Shown here one piece after another: positions 1 through 9,014 of a stretch of 34,400 nucleotides of DNA; the stretch's first letter is position 1; every line of letters starts with the position of its first letter. Made by a program: the position numbers and the translations under genes. The stretch is from JBBDWK01 sp040902885 (GTDB lineage Bacteria > Acidobacteriota > Terriglobia > Bryobacterales > Bryobacteraceae): positions 1 to 34,400 of the forward strand of contig JBBDWK010000034.1 in NCBI GenBank assembly GCA_040902885.1, read 5' to 3'. Under the pieces are notes generated by a model, which saw only the letters and a program-made list of their open reading frames with translations, did not search any database and had not been told where the DNA came from.

Positions 1-7
1 ATTTACC

Positions 8-33
8 GAGCCGCGACCGTGAGGGAGCGGTTG
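8..33. repeat. Right arm of REP-like palindromic repeat
   Basis: These 26 bases are identical to the right arm of the complete palindrome at 18829-18893 and closely match the right arm at 27638-27659. The left arm would lie just before the window. It sits downstream of the minus-strand gene ending at 72, the same intergenic placement as the other two copies. Confidence 0.75.
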
Positions 34-71
34 CCGACGTCAGCGATATCAGAAATCTACGACGCATTACA

Positions 72-1925
72 CTAAAAGTTGTACAAGAATTCAACCAGGT
101 TGAGAAGCGCCCACTGCACGTTTTGAGCGCCCTCCACCCGATTCTTCTCGAGAGCGGATACAGCCAGCGCTCTTTCCCCCTCCGACGGCGCCCTGGAGAG
201 GGTAGCCATGAACATCTCCTCGACTACCTTGTTGTTGTCCTGGTAGCTGTCCAGAAGCCGTTGCACGCGGCTGTCCTTCGCCGCGAGAACGCGATCGTTA
301 ACCACCGGCGACCGCATGAGCATGATCGGCTGCAAAGGCGACGGAGAAGGCGGGCGCGGCGGAGTGCCCCGGTTCGACTGGCCGAACGCCTGCATAAAGC
401 TCTTCAACTCGCCGCTGGATCGCGGCATGCTGAGCTGCATGGCCATCGGAACCGTCTCGTCGCCCGTCCTGCCAACGCGGAATTTGCCGGGACGGTCCGT
501 GGCCGTGGCGATGGCGTCGTGCAGCTCTTCCGCCGTGAGCATGCGCGCATACTTCCGCGCGTAATAATCGGTGTACGTCTCGCTCCACTCGCCTGGAAAA
601 CGGGCCGAAAGCTGGTACGCGCTGGAATTGCAGATCAGCGAAAACAGCTTCTGCACGCTGTAGCCGCTCTCGCTGAAATAGGTCCCCAGCTCGGCGAGCA
701 GCTTCGGATGAGACGGCTGCAAGTCCCAGCCTTCCGGCAGATTCTTTGGATCCTGACGGGCCAGGTCGAACTCGTCGAACGGTTCGACAATGCCGAAACC
801 CATGAGCTTGGCCCAAAACATATTTACGGTGGCGCGTGCGAACTGGGGGTGCGCGGTCAGCATCCGGGCCAGTTCGTCGCGAGGATCGGCGTCCGGTTTG
901 GCGACCTCGTTGGTCAGCACGAATTTCGGAACGCTGGGACCGCCGAAGCGCTTGATCCGCAGCATGCTGTCCCCTTTGGTGTTGTAGCCGGGGGCCAGGT
1001 CGTCCACGATGAAGTGCCCCATGATCGCTTCGGTCCGCTCCACGTGCGGGATATAGCGGGTCCGCCCCATGAAGGAGGCCATCTGGAAAAAGTCCGAGCG
1101 TTTCTGCCGGCTGAGGTAGACGTTGACCTTTTCCAGGTGTCCCTGACCGTCGTGACAGGAGATGCAGGACAGGTTGATTCCCAGGAAAACCTTGCCGAAA
1201 AGAATCGTCAGCTCGTCATGCGTATCGAGCTGATGGACCTTCTTCAGGTCGTCGCCGTTTTCTTCCTGACCGGGCTTGCCCTCCACGTGCTCCCGTACGA
1301 TGGGGTTGGCGGAAGCCACCACCTGATTGCTCTTCGCGGAAGCGGCGATGATGCTGCGGGCGAGATCGTCATACGGCCGGTCGGCTGCCAGGCTGTCCTT
1401 CAGCATGATGTGGAACAACTGGATGCCCCGACCCATCTTGCCGTTGGAGCGCAGGATATCCATTAGAAAGTAGGACCACTTGTCCACGAACGCCTCGCTG
1501 CCGACGAGACGGCCGATGAGCTGTGCCCGTTTATCCGGCGCGGTATCGGCCAGAAACTCGCGAACTTCAGCCGGCGAAGGAAGCCGGCCGGTCACATCGA
1601 GACGGACACGGCGGATGAACTCGCGGTCCGTGGCCAGGGGAGCGTGGGGAATCCGGTCGCGCTCCATTTTGCCGAAGATGTGCTGGTCGATGAAGTTCCG
1701 CCGGGGCACGGCCGCGCCCGCCGCTTCTAATTTCGGGAGGCCCGCGGTGACGCGCTCGGTGACGATGCCCGCCTGTTTCGGCTTGGGCGCGTGGAACAAA
1801 GGCGCATGGGCTTCGGCGCCCATTCGCGAGAGGTCGGGAGGGGGAGCCGACGTCTTCTCTTTGTTGGGGTTGCCGGCGGCGAAACCAATGGCCGCCGCGA
1901 GGAAGATAAGCCCCAGTCGGTTCAT
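72..1925 (-). CDS. Exported DUF1549/DUF1553 protein with one c-type haem site
   Basis: A 617-residue protein with an N-terminal Sec signal (residues 1-18, hydrophobic LGLIFLAAAIGFAAG). Residues about 75-270 look like DUF1549 and about 345-600 like DUF1553, the pair found in large planctomycete/acidobacterial periplasmic proteins of unknown reaction. A single haem c motif CISCH is visible at residues 254-258, so it may bind one haem. The start is backed by an AAAGGAG ribosome site 8 nt before the ATG and by a promoter at 1963-1992. Such genes are usually followed by a DUF1501 gene, which would lie beyond the left edge and cannot be checked here. The family is clear; the function is not known. 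Confidence 0.9.
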   Translation of the reverse strand: MNRLGLIFLAAAIGFAAGNPNKEKTSAPPPDLSRMGAEAHAPLFHAPKPKQAGIVTERVTAGLPKLEAAGAAVPRRNFIDQHIFGKMERDRIPHAPLATDREFIRRVRLDVTGRLPSPAEVREFLADTAPDKRAQLIGRLVGSEAFVDKWSYFLMDILRSNGKMGRGIQLFHIMLKDSLAADRPYDDLARSIIAASAKSNQVVASANPIVREHVEGKPGQEENGDDLKKVHQLDTHDELTILFGKVFLGINLSCISCHDGQGHLEKVNVYLSRQKRSDFFQMASFMGRTRYIPHVERTEAIMGHFIVDDLAPGYNTKGDSMLRIKRFGGPSVPKFVLTNEVAKPDADPRDELARMLTAHPQFARATVNMFWAKLMGFGIVEPFDEFDLARQDPKNLPEGWDLQPSHPKLLAELGTYFSESGYSVQKLFSLICNSSAYQLSARFPGEWSETYTDYYARKYARMLTAEELHDAIATATDRPGKFRVGRTGDETVPMAMQLSMPRSSGELKSFMQAFGQSNRGTPPRPPSPSPLQPIMLMRSPVVNDRVLAAKDSRVQRLLDSYQDNNKVVEEMFMATLSRAPSEGERALAVSALEKNRVEGAQNVQWALLNLVEFLYNF

Positions 1926-1962
1926 CCGTGGAACTCCTTTCGGCCTGGGTCCTGCTGCGGGC

Positions 1963-1992
1963 AGTATCCCTCTGGAAAGGCTTGATTGTCAA
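1963..1992 (-). promoter_or_regulatory. Sigma70-type promoter for the DUF1549 gene
   Basis: Read on the minus strand: TTGACA (1992-1987), an 18-nt spacer, then GATACT (1968-1963), about 37 nt before the ATG at 1925. The -35 box is a full consensus match. It suggests this gene has its own promoter rather than depending on the upstream oar genes. Confidence 0.6.
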
Positions 1993-2010
1993 GGCCAGGG
2001 TTGCCCGATC

Positions 2011-5000
2011 TCAGAACAGGAATTTCAGCGCTAACTGGATCTGACGGGGACTGTTTCCCTGACTGCTAATGACGCCGAACTGCGGGTTACCGAAGGACAT
2101 ACCGGGATATCCGAAGCGGATGTGGTTCGCCATGTTGAAGAGCTCGGCGCGGAATTGGAGATTATACCTGCCGTCCGGGCCGAACTTGTTGCTCTTAAAC
2201 ACCCCCAGATCGAGGTTGTTGATTCCATGGTGGCGCGTATCGGGCAGGGCGCGGCCGGTGTCTCCATAGGTGAAAGCCGGGGGCTGGCTGAAGACGCTGG
2301 TGTTGAACCAGCGGCTGATGCGGTCGTGGGCCGGGCCGGTCAATTTGGCGCTGGTTCCGTTGTTGTTGGGGCGGGATCCGCCACCGAACGAACCGGTGAG
2401 ATTCGTAATCGCGTCGAGCCCTAGCGGCGTGCCGCTTTGCAGGGTGTAGACGCCGGAAAGCTGCCAGCCGGAAACCACGCGGCCGAGCGGACCCAGGTTT
2501 CTGAGGAAACGCTGGTCCCGCCCGAATGGCAGGTCGAGGGAATAGCTGACCACAAGACGCTGGGGACTATCGAAGAGATTCAAGGAACGGTCGAGCGCGC
2601 GGTTGTTATTGTTGAGGAAGCGCATGCTGGCGTTTTGCGCGCCACCCTCCAGCCAATCGCTGCGGCTCTCTGTGTTACCGATGCCCTTGCTGATCGTGTA
2701 GGCGACTCCGATGAGCGACGTCGAGAAGCGCCGATTGAACTGCAGTTGGAACGAGTGATACACGGAATGCCCGATAGGATAGCCTTCGAGCGTCAGGTTG
2801 GTGAACTGCGGATACGGACGCAGCAACTGGCCGTACTGTACGGTAGGCTGAGCGAGCGTTCCAGTGGGCACGAATCCGAAGAAGGGGTTGGGAACGAGCT
2901 CCTGCAGACGGGTGCCCAGGGACAGCAGCGCGTCTGGGAGCTGGTTCAATTGGGATCCGTATTGCGCGGGGAGACCGGTACCCTTGCTGCCGGCATAGGC
3001 AACCTCGAGGATCATGTTGCGGCCCAGTTCGCGCTGGATATCGAAGTTCCACTGCTGCATGTAGCCGGTGCGGAACTCGCGCAGGTTGGCGGCCCCGCCC
3101 AAGCCAACCAGGGTATCCAGGCCCTGCGAGCCTCCGGGCGGAGTGAGGATGCCGTTGGGGAACGGATCGTCGAGCGTGTGATAAGGAGTCCGCCCGCCAT
3201 CGATAGAGCCGAGCATGCCGGTGCCGATGGCCCAAGCCGGAGCACGGACATCGCCGGTGACTTCCGTGATGGCGGCGGGAAGCCAGAAGATGCCGTAGCC
3301 GCCTCTTACAACGGTGCGAGGGAACATTTGATACGCGAAGCCGAAGCGCGGAGAGACCTGGCGCTTGAACAGATCGTAGGGCGACCGCGTATCGGGAGAG
3401 GCAAAGCGATAGCCGCCGCGTAGGGGCAGGCCCACGTTCCCGCTGATTGGAAGATCGGCGGTTGGATCAAACCACATCTTGCGGTTGTAGCGTTCGCTGA
3501 TCGGGAACTCGAGGCCGTACTCGATGCCTAAGTTCAAGGTAAGTTTACGGCCGATTTTCCAGTCATCCTGAACGAAGAACGAGAGATACTTGCGCTGGTT
3601 GGCCAGCCGTTCGCTCTTGGCGACGGTGCCGCCGGCGGCATAACCCAGAAGGAAAGAGGCCATGCCGATGCCGCTATTAGCGTCTAGGCGCTGCGGATTG
3701 ATGGCCGTCATCTGATTGTTGAAACTGAACTGACCGCCGAAGAAATTCGACTGAAACTGGTTGAGTTGCTGAACGCGGTAGTCTGAACCGAACTTAACCG
3801 TGTGAGAGCCCTTGATCCAGGTCATGGATCCGCGCTGGCTCCAGCTATTTAAGGTTGCGAGGATGAGGCTGTGGGAAGACTGGCTTCCAACGCTTGCGAC
3901 GCCGGCGATGTCCATTCCTGGAAAGCCCTTGTATTGGACGGCGTCATAGTAGGATCTGGGGAAACCGAGAGTGGTTAGATCGAAGCCCTGGCTGACGGCG
4001 TATGGAATGCTGTCTGAGACTCTGCGGGAGAACCCGGAGTGAAATTCGGCAATCAGGGTAGGGCTGAAAACAGCGTTGGCAGCGACGGTTCCATTGTAGA
4101 GGCGGTTGACGTTGGGACGGGTAAGATTCACCTTGTACCGGAACGGATCGACGCTGAAGCTGTTTCCCGTGATGTGGGCCCAGGTGCCGTAGAATTTCCA
4201 TCTGGAGTTGAGGTTGTGATCGAACTTGGTCACGTATTGATGTTCGTTGTTGCCGCCGCCGCCGAAGGTCGAGAAGTTATTGAGATTGGTGAACGCGGCG
4301 CCCGGGGCATTCGCTGTGGGCCAGATGGGTAGATAGTTGGTGGCAACGCGGCTGAAGCGGGACGCGGGAATGACGTTGCCGGGGAAGATGTCGCGCGTGA
4401 AGGAACCATCGGCGGGGCGGGTGGTGAGGGGGTCGGCGATGGCGACCATCCGGCCCGCGGAATTGAACGTTCGGGAGAAGTCGCCGGCTCGTTCCAGAGC
4501 GGTGGGCACTGTGGTGATAGTGGGAGAGCCAGCGCGGGTGCGATAGCCTTCATAGTTACCGAAGAAGAATGTTCGGTCCTTCCGGATGGGCCCTCCTATC
4601 GAGGCGCCGAATTGATTGTAAGTGAGGGCGGGGCGCTTGTTGCCGGCGCGGTTTTGGAAAAAGTTGTTTGCATCAAGCGATTTGTTGCGCAGGAATTCGT
4701 AGACGGTTCCATGCAACTGATTGGTGCCCGATTTGATGCTGAAGTTGACGACGGCGCCCGCGCTACGGCCATATTCGGCCGAGAAGTTGTTAGTTTGGAT
4801 ACGAAACTCCTGCGTGGCGTCGACCGGAGGAACGTAGGCGGGCGAGTTCATCTGGGCGTAGTCGAGGGCGAGACCTTCCACCAGCACAGTGTTGGCGTTC
4901 GCCAGACCGCCGTTGACGGAGAAGTTAGACCACTGGCCCTTACCGCCGAATCCGCCTTGAATCCGGACGCCGGGCGTGAGTGCGACGAGCGCGATGGGAT

Positions 5001-5448
5001 TCCGGCCGCTTAGAGGAAGTTCGGTGATTTGACGGTTCTCCACTACCGTGCCGATGGTACTGGTGGCCGCATCGAGGAGAATGCCGGACGCCTCCACGCT
5101 GACCGCTTCGACCAGCCCACCGACCTCCATGGTGAAGTCGACGCGGGCGACCTGGTCAATGGCGAGGGTCACGGGGCCGCGCTTCATCTGCTTGAAACCG
5201 GCTGCTTCGGCGGCCACCTCGTAGCGGCCTGGCAGCAAAGCGGTGACGATGTAGTTGCCGCGTTCGTTGGTGAGCGATTCCCGGCCGACGCCGGTATCGA
5301 GATTCATAACGACGAGCTTGGCCTGCGGAACCACTGCGCCGGTAGGATCGGTGACGGTTCCGGTGACTTGCGCGGTTTGGGCAAACGCGGCGCCGGCGAA
5401 CAGGGTGATTGCAGCGACCAGGCGGATGCGGGAGATTCCGTTCATCAT
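2011..5448 (-). CDS. Oar-like TonB-dependent receptor with carboxypeptidase regulatory domain (full length)
   Basis: A 1145-residue outer-membrane protein. Residues 1-23 are a Sec signal ending AFAQ. Residues about 25-115 form a carboxypeptidase-regulatory-like Ig fold (VTGTVTDPTGAVVPQA, then NERGNYIVTALLPGRYEV). Residues about 120-240 are a TonB plug (PLSGRNPIALVALTPGV; ATQEFRIQTNNFSAEYGRSA), followed by a long beta-barrel ending in aromatic LALKFLF, as expected for barrel assembly. Length is usual for acidobacterial Oar-like proteins. Substrate unknown; large polymers or peptides are often assumed. The ATG overlaps the stop of the upstream truncated receptor (ATGA) and has an AAAGGAG ribosome site about 7 nt upstream, so translation is probably coupled. 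No separate promoter is evident in the short leader. Confidence 0.9.
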   Translation of the reverse strand: MMNGISRIRLVAAITLFAGAAFAQTAQVTGTVTDPTGAVVPQAKLVVMNLDTGVGRESLTNERGNYIVTALLPGRYEVAAEAAGFKQMKRGPVTLAIDQVARVDFTMEVGGLVEAVSVEASGILLDAATSTIGTVVENRQITELPLSGRNPIALVALTPGVRIQGGFGGKGQWSNFSVNGGLANANTVLVEGLALDYAQMNSPAYVPPVDATQEFRIQTNNFSAEYGRSAGAVVNFSIKSGTNQLHGTVYEFLRNKSLDANNFFQNRAGNKRPALTYNQFGASIGGPIRKDRTFFFGNYEGYRTRAGSPTITTVPTALERAGDFSRTFNSAGRMVAIADPLTTRPADGSFTRDIFPGNVIPASRFSRVATNYLPIWPTANAPGAAFTNLNNFSTFGGGGNNEHQYVTKFDHNLNSRWKFYGTWAHITGNSFSVDPFRYKVNLTRPNVNRLYNGTVAANAVFSPTLIAEFHSGFSRRVSDSIPYAVSQGFDLTTLGFPRSYYDAVQYKGFPGMDIAGVASVGSQSSHSLILATLNSWSQRGSMTWIKGSHTVKFGSDYRVQQLNQFQSNFFGGQFSFNNQMTAINPQRLDANSGIGMASFLLGYAAGGTVAKSERLANQRKYLSFFVQDDWKIGRKLTLNLGIEYGLEFPISERYNRKMWFDPTADLPISGNVGLPLRGGYRFASPDTRSPYDLFKRQVSPRFGFAYQMFPRTVVRGGYGIFWLPAAITEVTGDVRAPAWAIGTGMLGSIDGGRTPYHTLDDPFPNGILTPPGGSQGLDTLVGLGGAANLREFRTGYMQQWNFDIQRELGRNMILEVAYAGSKGTGLPAQYGSQLNQLPDALLSLGTRLQELVPNPFFGFVPTGTLAQPTVQYGQLLRPYPQFTNLTLEGYPIGHSVYHSFQLQFNRRFSTSLIGVAYTISKGIGNTESRSDWLEGGAQNASMRFLNNNNRALDRSLNLFDSPQRLVVSYSLDLPFGRDQRFLRNLGPLGRVVSGWQLSGVYTLQSGTPLGLDAITNLTGSFGGGSRPNNNGTSAKLTGPAHDRISRWFNTSVFSQPPAFTYGDTGRALPDTRHHGINNLDLGVFKSNKFGPDGRYNLQFRAELFNMANHIRFGYPGMSFGNPQFGVISSQGNSPRQIQLALKFLF

Positions 5449-7388
5449 CGACGTGCTCCTTTGTGGGTCGAGTTTGAGCCGATAACATTGACCGCCAGCA
5501 ACCTTACCGGCGATCTAGAAGCGGGCGCGCCCAGCAGAAGAGATGCCATTCCGGAACCGGACGTGTCCGACGTGGCGTTCACAAACGGATTCGACCGGGT
5601 AAAAACGGGACTGAAAGTGAAACTCCCAGCGGCGTTCCCGCCCGGCGAGGCATTATTGATCCGCCCCAGCCGGTAGTCCACGCCGAACTTCAACGCGTGG
5701 CGCCCGGACAGCTTGGTGAGCGTTGCCATGCCCGACGTTATCATGTCGCGGGAGAAGGATTGCGCCGCGCCAAGATTGGGCAAGTTATCGCCGAGGTTGA
5801 TTGTGGGCCAACCCGGAAAAGCCTGGTTGGCGGTGATGATGGATGGAAGCTGGAGTTCGGACGGGTCCGAGCCAACCGCGCCATTTGTGGATTCGCTGGC
5901 GTAGGAGAGCAGGCCGGCCCGGAAACTCCCGACGAAGGTCGGAGAGAACACATAGGTGTCGTCGAGACCCAGACTGATGCGGCGGCGGAATAAACTGCCG
6001 AGGTCCGAGCCGCCGCTCACGGGATAGGATGTGCCTCCGAAGAAGAGATCCTCGGCGGTTTGGATACGATCGAGAAAGCCGATGCGGCCGAAGAGACGCT
6101 GCTTATCGCTGACTACGTGGTCGATGCGGCCGCTGTACTGCCGCTGGTCCACCGTGTACGTCTTGGAGGAGGCCCAATTGAAAGCGGCGATCTGGGTGAT
6201 GGATGACTGGGTGGGCAGCGGATACTTCTCGATCAACGCCCGCCCGATGGGCGAGATGCGGGAGGAGGGAATGACCGCATTGGGGAAAGGCGTGCGCGTG
6301 GCGCTGTTGCCGGAGCCTGTGGTCGTGTTGGGGTCGAACAGCGCGAACGCGCCGCCCAGGCGGTTTACGGTTTGCGAGAAATCTCCCCGCCGTTCCAGTT
6401 CGGTTGGCACCCGCGCCTGCCGGGTGAGTTCCCTCGGGTCGTGGTCGCGCTCGAGCGAGGTGGAGAAAAACGTGCGGTTTTTGCCGTTGTATATTTTCGG
6501 GATATAAACCGGTCCCCCAACGGTATAGCCGTACTGATGGTAGTCGATGGCCGCCTTGTCGAGACCGAGGCGGTTGTTATTCCAGGAATTGGCGTTGAGC
6601 GCGCGCCACCGCTTGTAAAAGTAGGCTGCGCCGTGCAGGTCGTTGGTGCCGCTGCGGGTGGTGATGGAAATAGCGCCGCCGTTCGAATGGCCGTAGGCGG
6701 CGTCGAAGAGCGTGGTGTGAATTTTTACCTCTTCGACGGAGTCGAGCGATGGGACGAAGCCGATGGTTCCGCCCACCGATGTACTCGGAATGCCGTCCAC
6801 AATCACTTCGTTGCCTCCGCGGTCGGCGCCGCCTCCCGCGACCGAGAAGTCGGCCTGCGCGGACGAAGTGTAGGTGCCGGTTCCGCCGGTGATGCCCGGC
6901 GCCAGGTTCCGGACGTTGAGGACGTTGCGCGAGAGCGACACCGACACCATCGTGACGTAATTGCTGTCGATGACCTGGCCGATGTCGGCGTTGGCCGTGT
7001 TCAGGATAGGCGCCTCAGTCGTGACGGTAACCGATTCCGAAGTCGCGCCGATTTCGAGGGTGAAATCGAGCGTGACCTGTTCGTTGGTCGAAACGCGGAT
7101 GCCGCTCCGCTCCATCCGTTTAAAGCCCGGAGATTCGACGCGCACCGCGTAGTTGCCCGGAAGGAGAAAGGGAACCTGGTAGTTACCGGTCTCGTTGGTC
7201 GCGCCACGCGTAACCACTTTCGTCGCGAGGCTCTGCACTTCGATCTGGGCGCCGGCCACCGCGCCGCCGGAGGGGTCTCCAACGCGGCCGAGGATGGCGC
7301 CGCGAATCTCCTGCGCGGGAGCCGCGGAAGCGAGAAAAAGCACGGCCAGCGCAGCCTCGCGCACGGGCCTGAACCGATCAGGAATCAT
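5445..7388 (-). CDS. Oar-like TonB-dependent receptor, C-terminally truncated
   Basis: 647 residues: Sec signal (1-25, ending APAQ), carboxypeptidase-regulatory domain (about 27-115), plug (about 125-245) and only the first part of the barrel. Similarity to the neighbouring full-length receptor reaches GMASLLLGAP, the counterpart of GMASFLLG in its neighbour, and then stops. The last 25 or so residues are a translation of what looks like the untranslated leader of the next gene, ending in TGA that overlaps that gene's ATG. The barrel cannot close, so this is probably a non-functional remnant made by a deletion near 5520; its promoter and start region remain intact (GAGAGG ribosome site 7 nt before the ATG). 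It may now serve mainly to drive expression of the downstream receptor. Confidence 0.85.
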   Translation of the reverse strand: MIPDRFRPVREAALAVLFLASAAPAQEIRGAILGRVGDPSGGAVAGAQIEVQSLATKVVTRGATNETGNYQVPFLLPGNYAVRVESPGFKRMERSGIRVSTNEQVTLDFTLEIGATSESVTVTTEAPILNTANADIGQVIDSNYVTMVSVSLSRNVLNVRNLAPGITGGTGTYTSSAQADFSVAGGGADRGGNEVIVDGIPSTSVGGTIGFVPSLDSVEEVKIHTTLFDAAYGHSNGGAISITTRSGTNDLHGAAYFYKRWRALNANSWNNNRLGLDKAAIDYHQYGYTVGGPVYIPKIYNGKNRTFFSTSLERDHDPRELTRQARVPTELERRGDFSQTVNRLGGAFALFDPNTTTGSGNSATRTPFPNAVIPSSRISPIGRALIEKYPLPTQSSITQIAAFNWASSKTYTVDQRQYSGRIDHVVSDKQRLFGRIGFLDRIQTAEDLFFGGTSYPVSGGSDLGSLFRRRISLGLDDTYVFSPTFVGSFRAGLLSYASESTNGAVGSDPSELQLPSIITANQAFPGWPTINLGDNLPNLGAAQSFSRDMITSGMATLTKLSGRHALKFGVDYRLGRINNASPGGNAAGSFTFSPVFTRSNPFVNATSDTSGSGMASLLLGAPASRSPVRLLAVNVIGSNSTHKGARR

Positions 7389-7419
7389 GGACTAACCTCT
7401 CAGCGGGGACTGCGAACTC

Positions 7420-7448
7420 ACTATATTTGGCCGCTAGGAATTTGTCAA
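7420..7448 (-). promoter_or_regulatory. Near-consensus sigma70-type promoter for the oar pair
   Basis: Minus strand: TTGACA (7448-7443), a spacer of exactly 17 nt, then TATAGT (7425-7420), 31 nt before the ATG at 7388. Eleven of twelve box positions match consensus. This is the best core promoter seen in the window and would drive both receptor genes. Confidence 0.75.
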
Positions 7449-7533
7449 CGCACGGCGGAAGGCCTGCGTAGCGCCTATGTCAACCCAACTTAGAAATGTC
7501 TTCGCGGGGGCCGGCCTGCCGAGGTTATCGCGC

Positions 7534-7539
7534 TATCAT
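7534..7539 (+). promoter_or_regulatory. Possible -10 box, leaderless start of the M81 gene
   Basis: TATCAT lies 8 nt before the ATG at 7548, and no Shine-Dalgarno sequence fits between them. A start point 7-8 nt after the box would give an mRNA beginning at the AUG. No good -35 box is visible. Confidence 0.35.
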
Positions 7540-7547
7540 GGCCCCTT

Positions 7548-9014
7548 ATGAAGCGTGTTGGTGTTGCGGGCTTCCTGCACGAATCGAATACCTTCCTTCC
7601 CACTCCCACCACCTACCAGCACTTCGAGCAGGTCTCCCTCACGCGCGGCCCGGCGCTCATTGAACGATGGAAAGGGAGCCGCCACGAATTGGGCGGCTTC
7701 CTCGAAGGCGCGGCGCGGTGCGGCCTTGACGCGGTTCCCCTGATGGCCACATTCGCCATCCCCAGCGGCACGATCACGGCCGACGCTTTTGATCGAATCG
7801 CAGCGGAAATGATCCAGGCCCTGCTCGATGCGCTGCCGCTCGACGGCGTTCTTCTGGCCCTGCACGGAGCCACCGTCGCGGACCATTTTCCGGACGCCGA
7901 CGGCGAGATGGCGCGTCGCTTCCGCGAGGCGCTCGGGCCGGACGTCCCGATCGTGGCCACGCTCGATCTGCACGCCAACGTCTCCCGCAAGATGACTGCA
8001 AATACGAACGCCATGGCGATTTACCGGTCGAATCCCCATCTGGATCAGTTCCAGCGCGGATGCGAAGCGGCGGAGCTTCTGGCGAGAACCCTGGCGGGAG
8101 ACGTCCGGCCGGTGCAGGCCCTCGAAACGCCGCCGCTGCTGATTTCCATCTCCCGTCAGTACACCTCCGAGTTGCCCGCGCGGAGCCTGTACGAAGACCT
8201 GAATGCGGTCCTCGAGTGGCCTGGGATTCTATCGGCCAGCGTAGCCATGGGTTTTTATTACGCCGATGTGGAGGAGATGGGCGCGTCCTTCCTTGCCGTC
8301 GCCGACCGTAACCCCGAACTGGCACGACGGGCCGCCCAGTGGATGGCGCATCGCGCCTGGGAGCGGCGCGGGGAGTTCGTAGGCAGTCTGCCGGGATTGA
8401 TCGAAGCCGTTGCCCGCGCCGCGAAAAGCGAGCGCACTCCGGTGGCGCTGATGGACGTGGGGGACAACGTGGGCGGCGGCAGCCCGGGCAATTCCACTAT
8501 CCTTTTCGAGGAGATTCTGCGCCAGCGCGTGCCGAACGCGTTGGTCATCCTCCATGACCCGGAAGCGGTTGCGGCATGTGTGGCGGCCGGAGTGCGAAGC
8601 GGCGTGGAACTTGCGGTCGGCGACAAGCCGGTTGCGATTCGCGGCAGAGTCCGGACGATATCGGACGGCATCTTCGTCGAACACCAGGTCCGCCACGGGG
8701 GCTGGGGACGGAACGACCAGGGGGTCACCGCGGTTGTCGAGACGCACGACGATCACACGGTAGTTCTCACCAGCCGGCGCATGGCCCCGATGAGCCTGGA
8801 ACAGATCTTGAGCCTGGGCATCAAACCGGAATGCAAACGGGCGCTGATCGTGAAGGGCGTGGTAGCGCCGCGCGCGGCTTATGAGCCGGTGGCGGGCGAG
8901 ATCCTGCTGGTGGACACGCCGGGTGTTACGGGCGACGACCCCGCGCGATTCGAGTACCACAGAAGGCGCCGGCCCCTGTTCCCGTTGGAACCGGACGCGA
9001 AGTACGCGCTTTAG
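7548..9014 (+). CDS. M81 family metallopeptidase (MlrC-like)
   Basis: 488 residues of the M81 family, whose founding member MlrC (microcystinase C) cleaves linear microcystin products; homologues act on small or unusual peptides with bound metal. Visible marks are HESNTF at residues 11-16, LHGA and DLHANVS in the N-terminal half, and the glycine-rich DVGDNVGGGSPGNS near residues 302-316 that opens the C-terminal domain. No signal peptide, so probably cytoplasmic. Length fits the family. It is transcribed alone, divergent from the oar genes, and its stop overlaps the stop of the facing ankyrin gene by 4 nt. The physiological substrate cannot be deduced. Confidence 0.9.
   Translation: MKRVGVAGFLHESNTFLPTPTTYQHFEQVSLTRGPALIERWKGSRHELGGFLEGAARCGLDAVPLMATFAIPSGTITADAFDRIAAEMIQALLDALPLDGVLLALHGATVADHFPDADGEMARRFREALGPDVPIVATLDLHANVSRKMTANTNAMAIYRSNPHLDQFQRGCEAAELLARTLAGDVRPVQALETPPLLISISRQYTSELPARSLYEDLNAVLEWPGILSASVAMGFYYADVEEMGASFLAVADRNPELARRAAQWMAHRAWERRGEFVGSLPGLIEAVARAAKSERTPVALMDVGDNVGGGSPGNSTILFEEILRQRVPNALVILHDPEAVAACVAAGVRSGVELAVGDKPVAIRGRVRTISDGIFVEHQVRHGGWGRNDQGVTAVVETHDDHTVVLTSRRMAPMSLEQILSLGIKPECKRALIVKGVVAPRAAYEPVAGEILLVDTPGVTGDDPARFEYHRRRRPLFPLEPDAKYAL

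Noticed and set aside
123..1466. Long plus-strand frame opposite the DUF1549 gene
   Set aside because: Arginine/histidine-rich translation with no family signature; it mirrors a clear minus-strand gene with a promoter and ribosome site. GC-rich DNA routinely gives such antisense frames.
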